Shown piece by piece: positions 37,501 to 49,905 of a DNA stretch of 64,000 nucleotides. The notes below the pieces were generated by a model. That model was not told the DNA's origin. It searched no databases and worked only from the letters and a program-made list of their open reading frames with translations. Source of the stretch: Serilophus lunatus (lineage: Eukaryota > Chordata > Aves > Passeriformes > Eurylaimidae); contig VXBA01002147.1 of the NCBI GenBank assembly GCA_013399895.1, positions 280,578-344,577 on the forward strand. The letters are read 5' to 3'. The position numbers were made by a program, and so were the translations under genes. Within the stretch, counting starts at the first letter, position 1, and each line of letters opens with the position of its first letter.

Positions 37501-37943
37501 GCATGTAGCCCTGGTTCATATAAGTAGCAAATGATTTTCGCAGAGTCAATAAGGACAAACCTCAGAGTGACAGATGGGAAGATTGTGAAGTAACGAAATT
37601 CCTTTAATGAATTACAAGTCTTTATGGGCAAGTTTTTCAAAGAAGCTTGTGCATTGTTGCATGTAGTACTTTAAAAATGTGGCCTGATTTTCTCTGTGCC
37701 ATTTAGGGAAAGCCTGCAATTATGATGGGAATAACTCACAGAGGTAGTCTGTGAGCAACACAAAAAGTATATGCACATATGCATTTCTGTGTGAATCACT
37801 GTGCACAAACATGGCAAGTAAAAGTGCCTGGAAGCCTGAGATGTCATGTCATATGTTTGTTTTGCTAAATGAAGTAAAGTTGGCAATATACTTAGAAAAC
37901 AAAGATTATTGAGTGCTCAAACTGAGTGCCTTATTTTGTGAGG
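34511..37943. other. AT-rich noncoding stretch with purine-rich run
   Basis: No gene was found. From about 34750 to 35240 the plus strand is strongly purine-rich, with an A/C-rich low-complexity core at 34945-35030. This makes a 150-codon minus-strand frame (35234-34782) full of F, L, S and V, which is a composition artefact. The rest is AT-rich and featureless. Confidence 0.6.
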
Positions 37944-37948
37944 ACATT

Positions 37949-39043
37949 TGTATTGGTTTTTCTGTGGCCAGGTTTTGGTGGCAGTGGGGGGGGCTGAGGG
38001 AGAGGCTTCTTCGAGAAGCTACTGGAAGTTTCCCCCATGCCCAGGCTGGGCCCGCTGCTGGCCAAGGCCAGGCCAATCAGTAGTTGGCAGAACGCCTCTG
38101 TGATAACATATTTAAGAAGGAAGAAAAAAAAAAGAGGTAGTTGGAAAATGAAGATGGCTGCCGGAGAGGAGCAGGGTGAGAGCCTGTGAGCAACAACGCA
38201 GACACCAAGGTCAGTGCAGAAGGAGGGGGAGGAGATGCTCCTGGCGCCGGAGCTGAGATCCAGCTGCAGCCCATGGTGAAGACCATGGTGAAGCAGCTGT
38301 GCCCCTGCAGCCCATGGAGGACCACAGGAGTGCAGAGATCCACCTGTAGCCCGTGGAGGAGCCACGCCGGAGCAGGTGGATGCTGGGGAAGGCTGTAGCC
38401 CGTGGGAGACCCAAAGTGGAGCTGGGTCCTGGCAGGGGACTGTAGCTTGTGGGAAGAGGAGCCCACTTGGAGTAGGATTCTCCTGTTAGGATGCGTGGCT
38501 CGTGGGGTCCACGCTGGAGCAGCCTGTGCCTGAGAGACTGCATCCTGTGGAATATCAGCCATGCGGCAGCTGTGGGTGAAGGGCTGCTGCCCATGGGATG
38601 GACTCTCACCGGAGCAGTTTGTGAGAGGAACTGTATCCTGTGAGGGATGGACCCCATGGAATGTGGCTGGAAGGACTCCTCTCCCCAAGCAGCGGCTGAG
38701 AACAGCAGCTGACCACAGCAACACCTCCCCCCCCCACCTCGCCTTTTTCCCTTGACCGCTGCGGGAGAATAGGTTGGATGTAAGAAGGAGGGGGGGGGGG
38801 GGAGAAGGTGTCTTTTAATCTCTCTCTCTTAGCTCTGATCTTGTTAGTAATAAATTTGATTATTATTCCCACATGGAGTCTTGTTTTGCCTGTGACAGTG
38901 ATTAAGAAAGAATCTGTTATAGTCCTTATCATGAATAACGAAACCTCTCGTTATATTCTCTCTCTCCTCTATAGTTGGGCAAGGGGGAGTGAGAAGGTGG
39001 CTGTAGTGAGACCCTGGCACCCAACCTGGGTTAAACCACTACA
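37949..39043 (+). mobile_element. ERVL-type solo LTR with perfect 5-bp duplication (family B)
   Basis: A 1,095-bp element begins TGTATTGGTTTTTC and ends TTAAACCACTACA, and is flanked by ACATT at 37944-37948 and 39044-39048. The U3 has GCCAATCAG (a CCAAT box) followed by TATTTAAG (38109-38116). The R/U5 part has AATAAA at 38849-38854. The middle holds a degenerate array of GCAGCCCATGGAGGA-like units (38270-38680), a hallmark of this abundant avian ERVL LTR family. A run of 13 G lies at 38790-38802. The terminal TTAAACCAC is also typical. The 215- and 148-codon minus-strand frames here are shadows of the GC-rich array. This is the same family as the split LTR at 53873/56306. Confidence 0.93.
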
Positions 39044-39048
39044 ACATT

Positions 39049-42000
39049 TCATAATTTTTAAAACCTTATGACTATTCAAAGGTCAGAGATTACTACTGTA
39101 AAATGTTCTAATAATTGTCAGTACTCTGACTAAGAGAAGATGTCTTTTATGAAGGTTTGTGTCTTTTCAATGATTTTACGTCATCATGTGCTGGAACCTA
39201 AATAATAAAGTAGGTATATTATGAGAGTGTGCCATTATTATTGCTGAGGGTCTGCAATAGAGCAGCAGCTGGAGAAAAACCCGTCTCTAATCCATATCAT
39301 ATCAACATCCAGTCCTAGGTAGCAATGTGACTTTCTTAGCATCTGCATGTGGTCAAGAGCTTATAACCTTTCTTTCCAGGCACAGATCTAGCCTCTGTTA
39401 TCCCTGCTTGAGACTAAATCACTTTCTGTTTTCTCCATATGTTCAAAGATAAAGCACTACTCTGTAAAATGGTGCAGTTCCAATCATCTGTTTGGTAGCA
39501 AGCGCAAGAAGTACTGGGTCGTTTTTCTGAACATACCCTCCTGCACCTGCTTTTGGGCATACAACATTTCTGGCTGCCCCTTCCACAGCTGTGCAAAGGA
39601 TATATCATGGACTAAGCTAAGTCCTTTCTCAGTACTGGAGTCTATGTGCGTTAGTGAGGATGTACAGGTATAAGAAATTAATCTTACTACAAATGCACTG
39701 TGTCTAGATAGATCAGACACATTTAAATATTTAACAAATAATTGCTGTCATAAAAGCCTCCATCTGGTGTGTTACTATAATTCTACAATTTTACTGGAAT
39801 TACAGAGATAGACAAAGGAAAAAAAAAAGAAAAAACCACTTTCTTTAGCTTTTTTATCTTTGAAAACAACCTCTAGAATGACCACATCTGGGTAGTAGAT
39901 TAGTAATAAAGTTACTTGTTTGGATTAGCATGACTATTTCTGTTATAGTTTAGCAAGCTGACTACTTTGTACTGCACAGAGGGATCCTACCTTTTACAGC
40001 GTTTGTGGCCAGCTTTGGTAACTGAGGTGTAAATGATCCTGAATGATTAGAAGGGGTTTGGAGAGGCCTGGGCAAAGGAACTCCTACCAGAGAAGGTAAC
40101 TTCTAGCATTTTCAGGCATGTGGCACCTTGGAGAAAGTCTGGTCCTTTTTCTGGAATGCTGGAGAACAGCTGAAAGAAACCAGATCTCCTTTGTATAGCA
40201 GTAAGAGCCCTGTCATACAAACCCAATTAGCTGAAGAGAGCAAGAAAAGGCAAAGAAACACTGCAGAGAGGCTCCATTGTTAACTACTTGTCCATCCAGC
40301 CTTTTGAAAGGGCATCTAGGTAGGCGAATAATACACACTACTCAGATGTGGGGATTACATCTCACCACACTGCTTTCCTTTGTGTTTCAGCTGCATTTCC
40401 CACCTTCATGGCAATTCAGATCCTATTAAGAGGTATGTTTTGAACATTATTCCCTCCTGTCAGTGAGAATATGCCCTGCTACTTGTTGGACAGCTTCAAT
40501 ATACAAATATAAGTACCTACAATGACATTTTCTCTTGTAAATTGTCTTATACAAAGTGTGTATCTAAATTACATGTGCTTGTAAGGTACTCTTGGAAGGA
40601 ATCTTATAAATGGAGTATAAAGACATGTAATTTGTGTGTAATCCCAAGGGTCTCTAATGTAACAAGGAAACTTCTGATTGATATAACTTGTCCTGGGGCA
40701 AACCAATTCACTTATGCAGGTGTTGTCTAGTGCTCAGCAAAACCACAAGAGATCCCAAAGCTGCAATAGCAGTAAGATGGTTTTTTCTTTTACTGGGATG
40801 AAAAGTGCAAAGGAAATCTCTTTGATGGTACGCTTTTCTTGAAACTTAAGGTAGAGACATGTCTCTTGTATTTTATGTCTCTGGGATGTTATGCTGAATG
40901 AAAAGTTAGTGTCAGTCAGAAGGTCAAGTCTCCTTCCTCTAGCTATGTAATACAGGTAATAATCAGTAAGCTAAGGTTATTACTAAAGTTATCAGCATCT
41001 TCTCTACAACAAGGCCCTCCAGAAATGCTAATTTAGGTATAAATTAAAAATTCTGAACAAGAAATAAGCATTTGTATTCCTTTTGGACCATTTGGAAGAG
41101 GTCAATGGAGAGATATGTGTCTCTTATTCTTGATGAAAAGATATAAAGATTTATCTTGATGACTAGTCCTGCACTATCATCTATCTGTTCCCATCCAATA
41201 TAACAGCCTCTGGATGTCTGTTTCTTCCATGGTGTCAAGTGTTGAGCCTTTCAGTTTTTCACCCTGTATTTGTAAAAACGAAAATGAAATCTTTTCTGAG
41301 CCCAGTTCTCTCTTTTGTTTGTCTACTCCACATTCAGATAAGTGCTTCGGTATGTGCTACTTTCTCAGTGTCCTCCCTAAGGTTAATAAAAACTGAGAAC
41401 TCTATTTCAAATTCCACAAGGGAAGAGCTTTAGCAAGAGTCTGCTGCAAGATCCAATGCATGGTCAGAGAAATACTAAGTGAGTAATATATCCCTTGAGT
41501 TCTTAGCACCTTCTTATGGCGAGGAGGTATCTTTTACTCTGCTTTTTGAATTCTGTTGTGTCTACCCCAAGCTACAGAAAGTAAAGCTAATGAAAGGAAG
41601 TGCAGAGGGACATGTCCATAGTAACACTCTATTCTACAATTCTTAATAGACTGCTCTGTAGCACTAGGGAAGCTAAGCAAGGACTAAATTACCAAATGAT
41701 AAGAAAGTCAACTATAATAAGAATGGGTCTCTGATCATAGTTTCAGCTGAGAAATCACCACAGTACACAGAATGGTCAATAACAGACAGAAAAATTCTCT
41801 GTGCTTAAGAAAATTCCAACCAGCTGTTGTACAATGGTTAGATGACTTCTGAAAATCAACCAATGCCTTTCTTTAATAAGGTTGTGTCATCTAGTGCTTG
41901 ACTGTTAGTCTAAGTCAGTATTTCACTGCTGTTAGTAAAAGTGCATTGGTTTCTGTTCTTCCCTTCTCAGAGTCACTAGTGCCAGTGAGCTGGCATGCTA

Positions 42001-44581
42001 CTCGAACTGCCTCCATAGTTAAATGGAAAGATAACTCCTTTGAGGTACCTTGCTAAATCATTAAGCTTTAGCTATCAGCTCCTCTTCTGCAACATATCTT
42101 TTGTTGATAAACTGCAAGTGTTTCCTTGATCCACCTGGTTGTCAAAACTGACTCCCAACAGTCAAAAACCCAGGAAAACCAGGAAAAAAATCGCTAAGGT
42201 TACAAAGGCTCCTACTGAAGGGCGACAAACTCAGTTAGACTGCAAATGCATTCTAGTGTTGCAACAAGCTTAAACTATTTTCTTGTTTTACAAATTCTTA
42301 GAGGGATGAACAAATGGTTGTGCTATCAAATGGTTAGCAATTCCCAATGAAGAGCAATCTAATCAGTTTAACCACTATCTTTATTTAGAAATTTACAGGT
42401 AATTGAAAGTTCCTTACTGCCTTTGCAAGTGGAAATTATTTTCAAATACAGTTCAGTCCTTGGTAATGGATAGTCATAACTCAGCTCTGTCATTTAATAG
42501 TGAATGGGAGATCACCAAATAATAGGTTACTACTATAGTACCTAGATTAACTAGGCATGCAAATCTTTCTTTTCCAAATAGCTTGCTTAATTTTTTAAAA
42601 TTTATGTATAAAACTGGAAGAAATTAATAATTAACAAAACCAAGTTAATTTTTATTTTGAATTCCTTCATCTATTTTTATAAACCTAAGTGCTTGCACAC
42701 ATGACAACAGCAGGGAAAATACTATGTTATGTGCAGGTACAGTTACTTATGTAATAGAAATATACACCTTATCACTTGGAAGTGTTAACTCTAGTGGCAA
42801 GTACATGCTTAATAGAGTACTGCTGTTTTCTTTGTTCTGTTGTCCACGTTTTATGAGCTGGAGATGACAAATTCTGCTATGTTTTCCTAGTTAAAACAGA
42901 CTCAGGGGAGTATATTTGCTTCTGTTACTAATGTATAGGAAGCCATGCTGCAGAAATTCCTGACAGTCTCTTCTGTGTTCATCAGGTCTTTAGGACAGAG
43001 AGATTTTGATTTGTGACTGGAGCTTCAAGGCATTTGTGTGAAGGGGAAATTCAAATGCTAACTACTCAGCAGTAATAATTTGGGACTGAAGAGTAATCTG
43101 GTTTAGCAGGCAAGAGCCAGGTGACTACAGAACCAGGTGAAACTGACTGGAAGCTGGAATGCTAGAGGGAGAACAACAACTCCGTACAAGGGTGGAAAAA
43201 TTCTCTTGCAGATAAGGTGGGAAATGCTGCAGTGATGACTTGTAATGAAGTGGCTGGTGCTGGTGGAATTGTGCATAAGGAATCATTTCATGCTGCATTT
43301 CTGCAGCCTGTCTGTAGAACAACGTAAGATGGGGGGACTTTGCCCAATGCATTGCATGTTATATCTCTTTATTCTAAAGCAAAAAAGTGTATTTAATTAA
43401 GTTCAAGGTGTGTGACAAAATTTTCTCGACAATTTAGTGTTAGTAGTGTGATTACTGCAGACTGGTGACCAGACTAAAACCAGAGTGGACACCCAACATG
43501 ATGCCACCACAAGAAGCTAGAGGTTCTCATTTAAAAGTCTCACTAGCATATAACCTTCTACGCTACCGTATCTCCATCCTGACCATCATGTTAGCAGCAA
43601 ATAAATTGCATGTTGTTTTATTTTCTAATTATAATGTAAAGATCAAATTCAAATTAATGAATGTTTGATCTTTGGTGAACTGAATAGTTTTGTAAGTTTT
43701 GTGTTCTGAAGATATTTGAGACTGCTGAGATCTCTGATGACCAGTTTCTGTTGGTTATAAAGGGTCCTTTGGTCCTTGTGGGCCAAGACTAGTAGGAAAA
43801 TGCTTTTGTTTGGCCAAATGAGCCTATGCTCTGAAAACATTTTGCTTTGAGAAGAGAAAGTTGAAGCTTTGTCTTCTTGAGGATGCCATAACTTCTCCTT
43901 CTATCCCTTTGACATGAATAGACCTTAGCTTTGTATTCCCTCACAGGGAATAAATCTGCAAAGCCAATCAAGGTTCCTTCTGTCCAGTTCTGAAAGACCT
44001 GTTAGGTTCCATATGTCACAATTGTGGTGTATGACCACGTATGTTCCAACCTGCCCACCAGTGGAATGACTGCAGCTGTGCCAAACTAGAACTGCAATTT
44101 CCAGCTGAGAAAACATTTGACTGAACAAGTTAACTTAACCTTTACCATTGCCCAGAAGACAATAAACTGAGGCAAATTGATGTTTGCCTTTTGTGAGACA
44201 AGGAGATGAACAAACATTGACAGAAGTCCATTATAGCTAGCTTACAGGATAATAATACAACAATGGAAGAACCAATTGAAAAGATGAAATAAGGTGAAAA
44301 TGAAAGCAAGGATCCTTTCAAAACTTAATCTGCAACACTTAATTTTCTGTGCTCAAGTTTAACATCCATGTTGCTTCTTCAGTGGTCCTAACTTCATGTC
44401 CTGGTCATACTGATGACCTCTTGCACACTTAGTGGACTTCTTCCACCTGCAGCCTAGCCAGCAGTTCTAGTTCAAAATGTAGCTGAGACAGATATTCCTG
44501 TAATTACACTGGCGATGTCAGACACTGTACCTTACATCCATGCAGGTGCAGATTTACAAGTAGATTTATATTGAGTATTAT
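39049..44581. other. AT-rich noncoding stretch
   Basis: No gene or recognisable interspersed repeat in about 5.5 kb. Open frames are under 80 codons and unrecognised. The last kilobase could hold unrecognisable gag-derived sequence belonging to the protease remnant that follows, but nothing readable supports this. Confidence 0.5.
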
Positions 44582-44921
44582 AGAATCTTTCAAATTGATT
44601 CTACTCTCACCCTGTATGTCAATGATACCCCTCTTGAATTCCTGATGGATTGTGGAGCTTCTTTCTGATAAGATAATGATGCAGAGGTTGGTCGAAACAT
44701 TATCTTAACCAACTCACTCTTATGCTCCTCTCCCACTGAGCAGGGAGCATTCCTTCCTCCTTAGTCCAACTTCCCATGAGAACATGCTAGGAATGGATCT
44801 ATTGTCCAAAATAGAGGTCACAATTTATCACTCTACAGATGGTGTGTATTTGGACATTCTGTATCATCAAACCAGAAATTTTATCACATTGCTGACATTG
44901 CTAAAGTATGAAGTCCATTGA
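44582..44921 (+). pseudogene. Broken retroviral protease fragment (ERV pro remnant)
   Basis: From about 44582 the plus strand reads a retroviral aspartic-protease N-terminal half. A beta-strand-like F-x-I-D-S-T-L-T-L-Y-V stretch leads to F-L-M-D-C-G-A-S at 44639-44662, with the active-site aspartate codon at 44648-44650. The residue after the aspartate is Cys where Ser or Thr is normal. A TGA stop follows at 44666-44668. About 120 bases on, in a different frame, 44784-44815 reads M-L-G-M-D-L-L-S-K-I, the pattern at the protease end just before reverse transcriptase. The frame stays open to a stop at about 44919. The stop, the frameshift and the absence of polymerase sequence show it is dead. 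The spacing and LGxDLLSK shape suggest an ERV1 (gammaretrovirus-like) origin. Assignment is by motif recognition only. Confidence 0.6.
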
Positions 44922-44933
44922 CTTGAAGATCCT

Positions 44934-45300
44934 TGTTGTGGGTTAGAAAATGGGAGTTTCGAGGGAAAGGGGGGAAAGGAGGGTGTTGTTTGGATTATCT
45001 GCTTGTTTGCTTGTTCGTAAAACCAGGTTTTTTTAGAAACATGAAGGAAAAGCCAAGATCACGGTGCCAGCATCTTTGGAGCTTCTCCCCTGCCTCTGCT
45101 CCCTGTGTTGCGGGGCAGGGTCCGGGGAGCAGCAGTGGTAGAATGACACAGAGCCGTTTCCCCCCACACCCCCCCACTCACCACAGCGGCGGTGGGGGAC
45201 TGAGAAGTCGGCGTTGGTGGTGAAGAGGTGGCATTGTGCAGGCGGGCAGTGCTGCTTTGTCCTGCCCGGCGCCATGTCAAGCGTGGAAAAGAATTGGAAA
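44934..45300 (+). mobile_element. Truncated LTR, family A (5' part only)
   Basis: It starts TGTTGTGGG and shares with the LTR at 54606 a GGAGGGTGTT block and a GTAAAACCAGGTTTTT...AGAAACATGAAGGAAA block at about 45016-45050. The GC-rich part continues to about 45300 and then drops into AT-rich DNA with no AATAAA and no matching 3' end, so the copy is 3' truncated. No target duplication can be assigned. Its 5' end is only 12 bases after the protease remnant, and that junction has no purine tract. It therefore may be an independent insertion or a deletion product rather than the original 3' LTR of that provirus. Confidence 0.65.
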
Positions 45301-45492
45301 AGATCTGTGATTCTGTGACATATATGTATGTATGAACTCACTCAATCAAAACAAGTTATATGGTTTCCTTATCATATTGCTAATAAGAGAGCATTTTGGT
45401 TTAGGTTTTAGACTGTATAACTTATTAGATGAATTAGAGATTTGACAGGCTTAAAAGTTGTGTGTATTTTCTTGTTGGTAACTATAGCAAAT

Positions 45493-45651
45493 GTTGGGAT
45501 AGGTTGGAAGATGAGCTAAGTGACATGATTTAGATGGTTTAGGTGGTCTAGATGGTTTAGATGATGGATTGGTGTTGGATAGGTTGTTAAGTTAGTAAAA
45601 GGTTGGACTCGATGATCTCTACGGTCTTTTCCAACCTTGTTAATTCTGTGT
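45493..45651 (+). mobile_element. CR1 LINE 3' terminal fragment
   Basis: The fragment opens with the last codons of ORF2 (R-L-E-D-E-L-S-D-M-I and TAG at 45531-45533). It continues through a 3' UTR of repeated TAGATGGTTT-like units and ends CCAACCTTGTTAATTCTGTG. The CR1 at 62.5 kb has the same ORF end ([14 protein letters not shown]), the same UTR units and the same tail, so both belong to one subfamily. Only the final 160 bases were inserted, a common extreme 5' truncation. Confidence 0.9.
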
Positions 45652-46029
45652 AATATCCCAATTCTGCGAAAATTCCACTAACCTTACAAACTTTTGACTA
45701 TGTACTTATTTACCCTCCCAGGGAACACTGGTATTGCCTCTGTTGGCTAGCATTTTTTTGAATTATAACTCAAGAAATTGTTGGTACAGGTTCCCAGGAA
45801 GCCCTGAACCATTGTTCACCAGAGATTTCCTGTATGTCCGCATTCCTAATGAGCTAAATGCATTACTTTATGTGAATATTGAAGGAGAAGATCTAGGAAA
45901 TGTTTAAAGGTATGAGACAACATTCAGTTACATATGGAACCCCGCCTGTATAGATGTTACCATCAAATGAAGAAGACTCAGGTGGAAGATATGATAGTTT
46001 AGGAATGGTATTCTCCAATTTAGTATTTC
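45652..46029. other. Noncoding spacer
   Basis: Short AT-rich spacer between a CR1 end and an LTR fragment. Nothing was recognised. Confidence 0.5.
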
Positions 46030-46350
46030 CATTTAAACCACTCCAAACTGTACACTGCTCTCTCAGTCCCTCCTCCCCTCCCTTGAGGGAGAGGAGAATT
46101 GGACACATAAAAGGTAAAGATCACAGGTTGAGAAAAGAAAAATTTACTGGAAAGAGCAGTGAAATAAGAAAATGAACTGTAAAAGCAACAATACTAATGA
46201 CAGAGGGTACAGGAAAAAGGAGAATAATTTACACATGATTGCTCACACCCCCAACAAAAATGCTCCTTCTACCATACTACATGACAATTCTTCCTGCACC
46301 ACAGAAAAATCACAGGCCAGGCCCTCAGTCTCAGGATCTGAGTCCTCCTC
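46030..46350 (-). mobile_element. ERVL-type LTR fragment (3' part)
   Basis: On the minus strand the order matches the 3' end of the LTR at 49311: an AGTAAATTTTTCTT site, TCTCAACC, an ACCTTTT block, then a CTCTCC and GGGAGGGGAGG segment, GAGAGAGC, and a GTGGTTTAAA near the end at about 46030. The upstream part (46160-46350) has a TGTACCCTCTGTCATTA stretch that I associate with related avian LTRs. Both ends are eroded and no target duplication is visible. Assignment is by alignment by eye to the other copy and remembered family features. Confidence 0.5.
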
Positions 46351-49310
46351 ATGATAGCAAATGGACAGTCATCTCTGTGGACTGTCATGACTAAAATGGA
46401 TGTACCTCTTTTCTACATCATCCTCCACTCTGCATTTCATGTATTTTATCATGGAACCTTCTCTAACACTGCTGCTAAAAATCATGCCTGAGACTATTAA
46501 CCCAAATAACAAGCTGCGTTCGAGCCTCAAGGCAACCCTTCAGACAACTTTGCATCCTCAACACACTTGTATCTCCCATTGTCGTTTATAGCTACTATTC
46601 ACACCTGCCCATAGTTTTTTATCTATTTCATCACTCCTCTGTGCTTCTCATATTTTTATCTCAGCAATCATAAGGTGGCCACCACCACTTTTCTGAAGAG
46701 TGTAAAGATTGCTGGCAGGTACTGTGCAAGAATATATAGTTACAAGAAGCCTCAAATACAAAGGGCGTGTATTGGGATTCAAAATATTCCCAAACTGCAT
46801 AAATCTGCTGCCCTTGCTGTTGTCTTCCTTCAACTCCCTGCTCTTTTCTTCTCATTCCCATAGTACAGTTTGAGCTGGTATTGTCTTACTGATCAGCCAC
46901 TGACTTGTGAACCTCATAAGAACACAGCTCTCAGAACCCTTTAGAAAGTTCATAGCAAATATATTTTCTTTCTTCTTTTGCCCTGCTCATGTTGCTAGGC
47001 TCAAGCTGCTTTCATAAACTTTTCAGACAAGCACGGGGGGAGCATGCATCTGTGAACTGAAAGAGCTAAAAAAGACAGAGAAAAAGGCTCCATGGCTGGG
47101 AATTAATTCTGCAGGCAGCTAGTCATGAATTGACCTCTCTCTCTTTTCTGAGAGACTATTATCTCTAAAAAGGCCAGACAAGTTATTTTCTAGAGTCCAT
47201 TTCAATGTTCCAAATCCCAGGTCAAAACCCCCCTTATATTCACCATAAGCATAAGTTGCAGTAAGTCTGAAGAGAATGTCTGGTCTGTTAATAGCCATTC
47301 TTCCAAACAAATGCTTCCAAGGCAAAAGAAATGGTATAATCTTCAGAAGCACTCTTGATCCTGCAAAGTCTCTGGGAGCATCTTCTTTTATGCCCTGAAT
47401 AGCTGGAGTTCAAAGGATCTACAGATGATTTATCCCCTGTGTTCAATACACAAATTTTTCTGAGTTAAAAAAATGAGCTAGGTCATCTCCAAATTAGGCT
47501 CTGCCACAGGTCCAGGGTTCAGAAAGAAAATTCCTTTGATGCTCTCTGTGGACAGTTCTGTCTAGGAGAACTGCCTAAGTTCCTGATCAGACAGTCCACT
47601 AATTTGATTTAGAGATCAAATTGGAAGAGTATTTATTCTTTGTTTCTGCATTTTTCAGAGTAATTTATGGTCTCAGAGGGACAACTACTTTGGGTGCCTC
47701 TATGAAATGCAGAAAAATTTTCTTAGACTTCACTTTTTCTTTTTGGGTGGAGTATTTTAGAATAAGCCAGGAGACAGACACTTTCTGAAGGATCTTGTAT
47801 GACATCTGGAATACTGGATGGAATTAATGTGAGGGTGGTACTGCTTGGGACATGCTTACTCTAAGACCTATTTTTGCCCTTATGTTGAATGTATTTTGGG
47901 AAAAATATTGTACTGGAGAAAGGTAACGGGTTTTTTAATCTTCCCAGGATAAAGAGTATGTCACATAGTGACAAGTACAACATCTTTTGATTTGATTCCC
48001 TGTGCAAGAAGACTTCTTGCTCTCATGCTGGCCTTTTCAGCTCCTCCTTGGAATGTGCCAGTCTCAGTATTTTTGAGTTGGCTCACTTCAAAGCAGCAGG
48101 TATGTGCATCCTCCTGCCAACGGGAAGAGGTATCCACATGCTAGTAAGCTTTAACAGTGGATTCTTCAGGGAGCAGTGAATATCCTGTTCTCTTGGCACT
48201 CAGATGGACCAGGCGAATGAGGGCTGATCAGGCTGCATTTTTGGACTGAAAGACTCTGATGCAAACAGGGACTGAAAGACACACATATAAAGTATTGAAC
48301 TGCATTTTCTCGTCTTCACAGCTTATGCTAGTAAGTTCTGAAAAGAAATTATGAATATAGTTTAATATGCATTAATTTGTAGTGAGGCAGATGGAGACTG
48401 CACAGGGACTATCTACTGAAGATCAGATAGTGAAAAAATCATATATTAGAGGAATGAAGATTACTGGGGAAGTTAAAATGAATTTATGGGATATCACACT
48501 CATCTTATGTTCCTCTAATATGTTCCTAAAGCTTATAATATAGATGTGGAATACATGCCTCAGTCTGGGATTTTGGAAGCAACCTGATGTAACTATTATG
48601 CTGGAATTGATATTGAATTAAAAATAACTAAATTTAGGCACCTATCTGTGAATGTTTAAGTGGGCAATGAGTGTGGAAAGCTGTGTTAGTCTGTGGGGAT
48701 GTAGTCAATATGCCCAATGGTTCTTAGCTGTTCAGCTGACCAAACCCTAGAGAAAGTTTGCAGGTTTTGAAATACAGATGCCTACTAGTTATATAAACGA
48801 AAAAACGGAACTTCTAGATAAGACACAGATATTATGAGTTACTCAGACCTACTCATATTCTGTTGAAGTCAAGTGGGACAGCATGCATTGTCTGGAAAGA
48901 GACCAGGTCTCCAGTTAAAACAGACAGTGAAGAATACTGTGTGATTCAGTTGTCAGACAGTAGAGGTTTGATACATTCATCCATAATTTTTAATAGTGGA
49001 TAATATTTAATTTCTATCCATCATGTACACTGGCAACTACATGTACATACTAATAATTTTCTCTCGTCTTTTATCTTCCAGCTCTCATCTTCAATGACTG
49101 AAAAAACGTTCTGAGGCCTGAGTGTATATGAAGCTCATATAAAGTAAAGAATATTTTGCTAGTGTTACGCTGGTTCCTGGGATGATGATAATGTTACTTT
49201 TATCCCAGAATAATAGTGTATTCAATGTACAGTGTCTCATAACAAGGATGTCATAAAAAATATATCACTCTTCAACTTCCATATGACACCATTCATTCTC
49301 AGTGTGGACA
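46351..49310. other. AT-rich noncoding stretch
   Basis: No gene or recognisable repeat was found. Open frames are under 80 codons and unrecognised. Confidence 0.55.
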
Positions 49311-49900
49311 TGTGTGCTGATTTTGGATTGACATAGAGTTAATTTTCTTCACAGAAGCTAATATAGGGCTGTGGTTTATATTTGTGATGAAAACTGATGA
49401 TAACACCGAGATGTTTTCATTATTGTTGAGCAGAACTTATACAGAGTCAAAGCCTCTTCTGCTTCTCATACAATTTCACCAGCAATAAGGTTGGGGATGC
49501 ACAAGGAGTTCACAGAGGCGACACAGCCAGGACAGCTGAGCCAAATGGACCCAACAGATATCACATACCATATGGCATCCCGTTCAACATATAAAGCTGT
49601 GGGGAAGAAGAAGGAAGCAGGAGACATTTGCAATGATGGCATTTGTTTTCCCAATCAACCATTGTGCATGATGGAGCCCTGCTTTCTTGGAGATGGCTGA
49701 ACACCTGCTTGCCCATGTGAAGTGATGAATGAATTCTTCGTTTTGCTTTGCTTGGGTGCATGACTTCTGTTTTGCCTATTAAATTGTCTTTATCTCAGCC
49801 CATGTTTTCTCACTTTTACCCTTATGATGCTCTCCCTGATTTTGGGGGTGGGGGGGTGAGGAGTGAGTGACTTGCCGAGTGAGGTTAAACCACATCGACA
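49311..49900 (+). mobile_element. ERVL-type solo LTR, about 590 bp (family D)
   Basis: It starts TGTGTGCTGATTTTGG with ATAGAGTTAATTTTCTTCA soon after and ends GGTTAAACCACATCGACA, an arrangement typical of avian ERVL LTRs. A TATA box (CATATAAAGC, 49588-49597) is followed by a GATGGAGCCCTGCTTTC block, an ATTAAA at 49778-49783 and TTATCTCAGCCCATG. This gives a complete U3-R-U5 in plus orientation. The flanks are GGACA (49306-49310) and GGTCA (49901-49905), a 5-bp duplication with one mismatch. The exact start could be 2-4 bases further right because of the TGTGTG run. The 69-codon frame inside is not a gene. Confidence 0.85.
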
Positions 49901-49905
49901 GGTCA

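Noticed and set aside
37931..38724. 215-codon minus-strand frame
   Set aside because: It is antisense to the CCCATGGAG-like array of an ERVL LTR and the translation is low in complexity.
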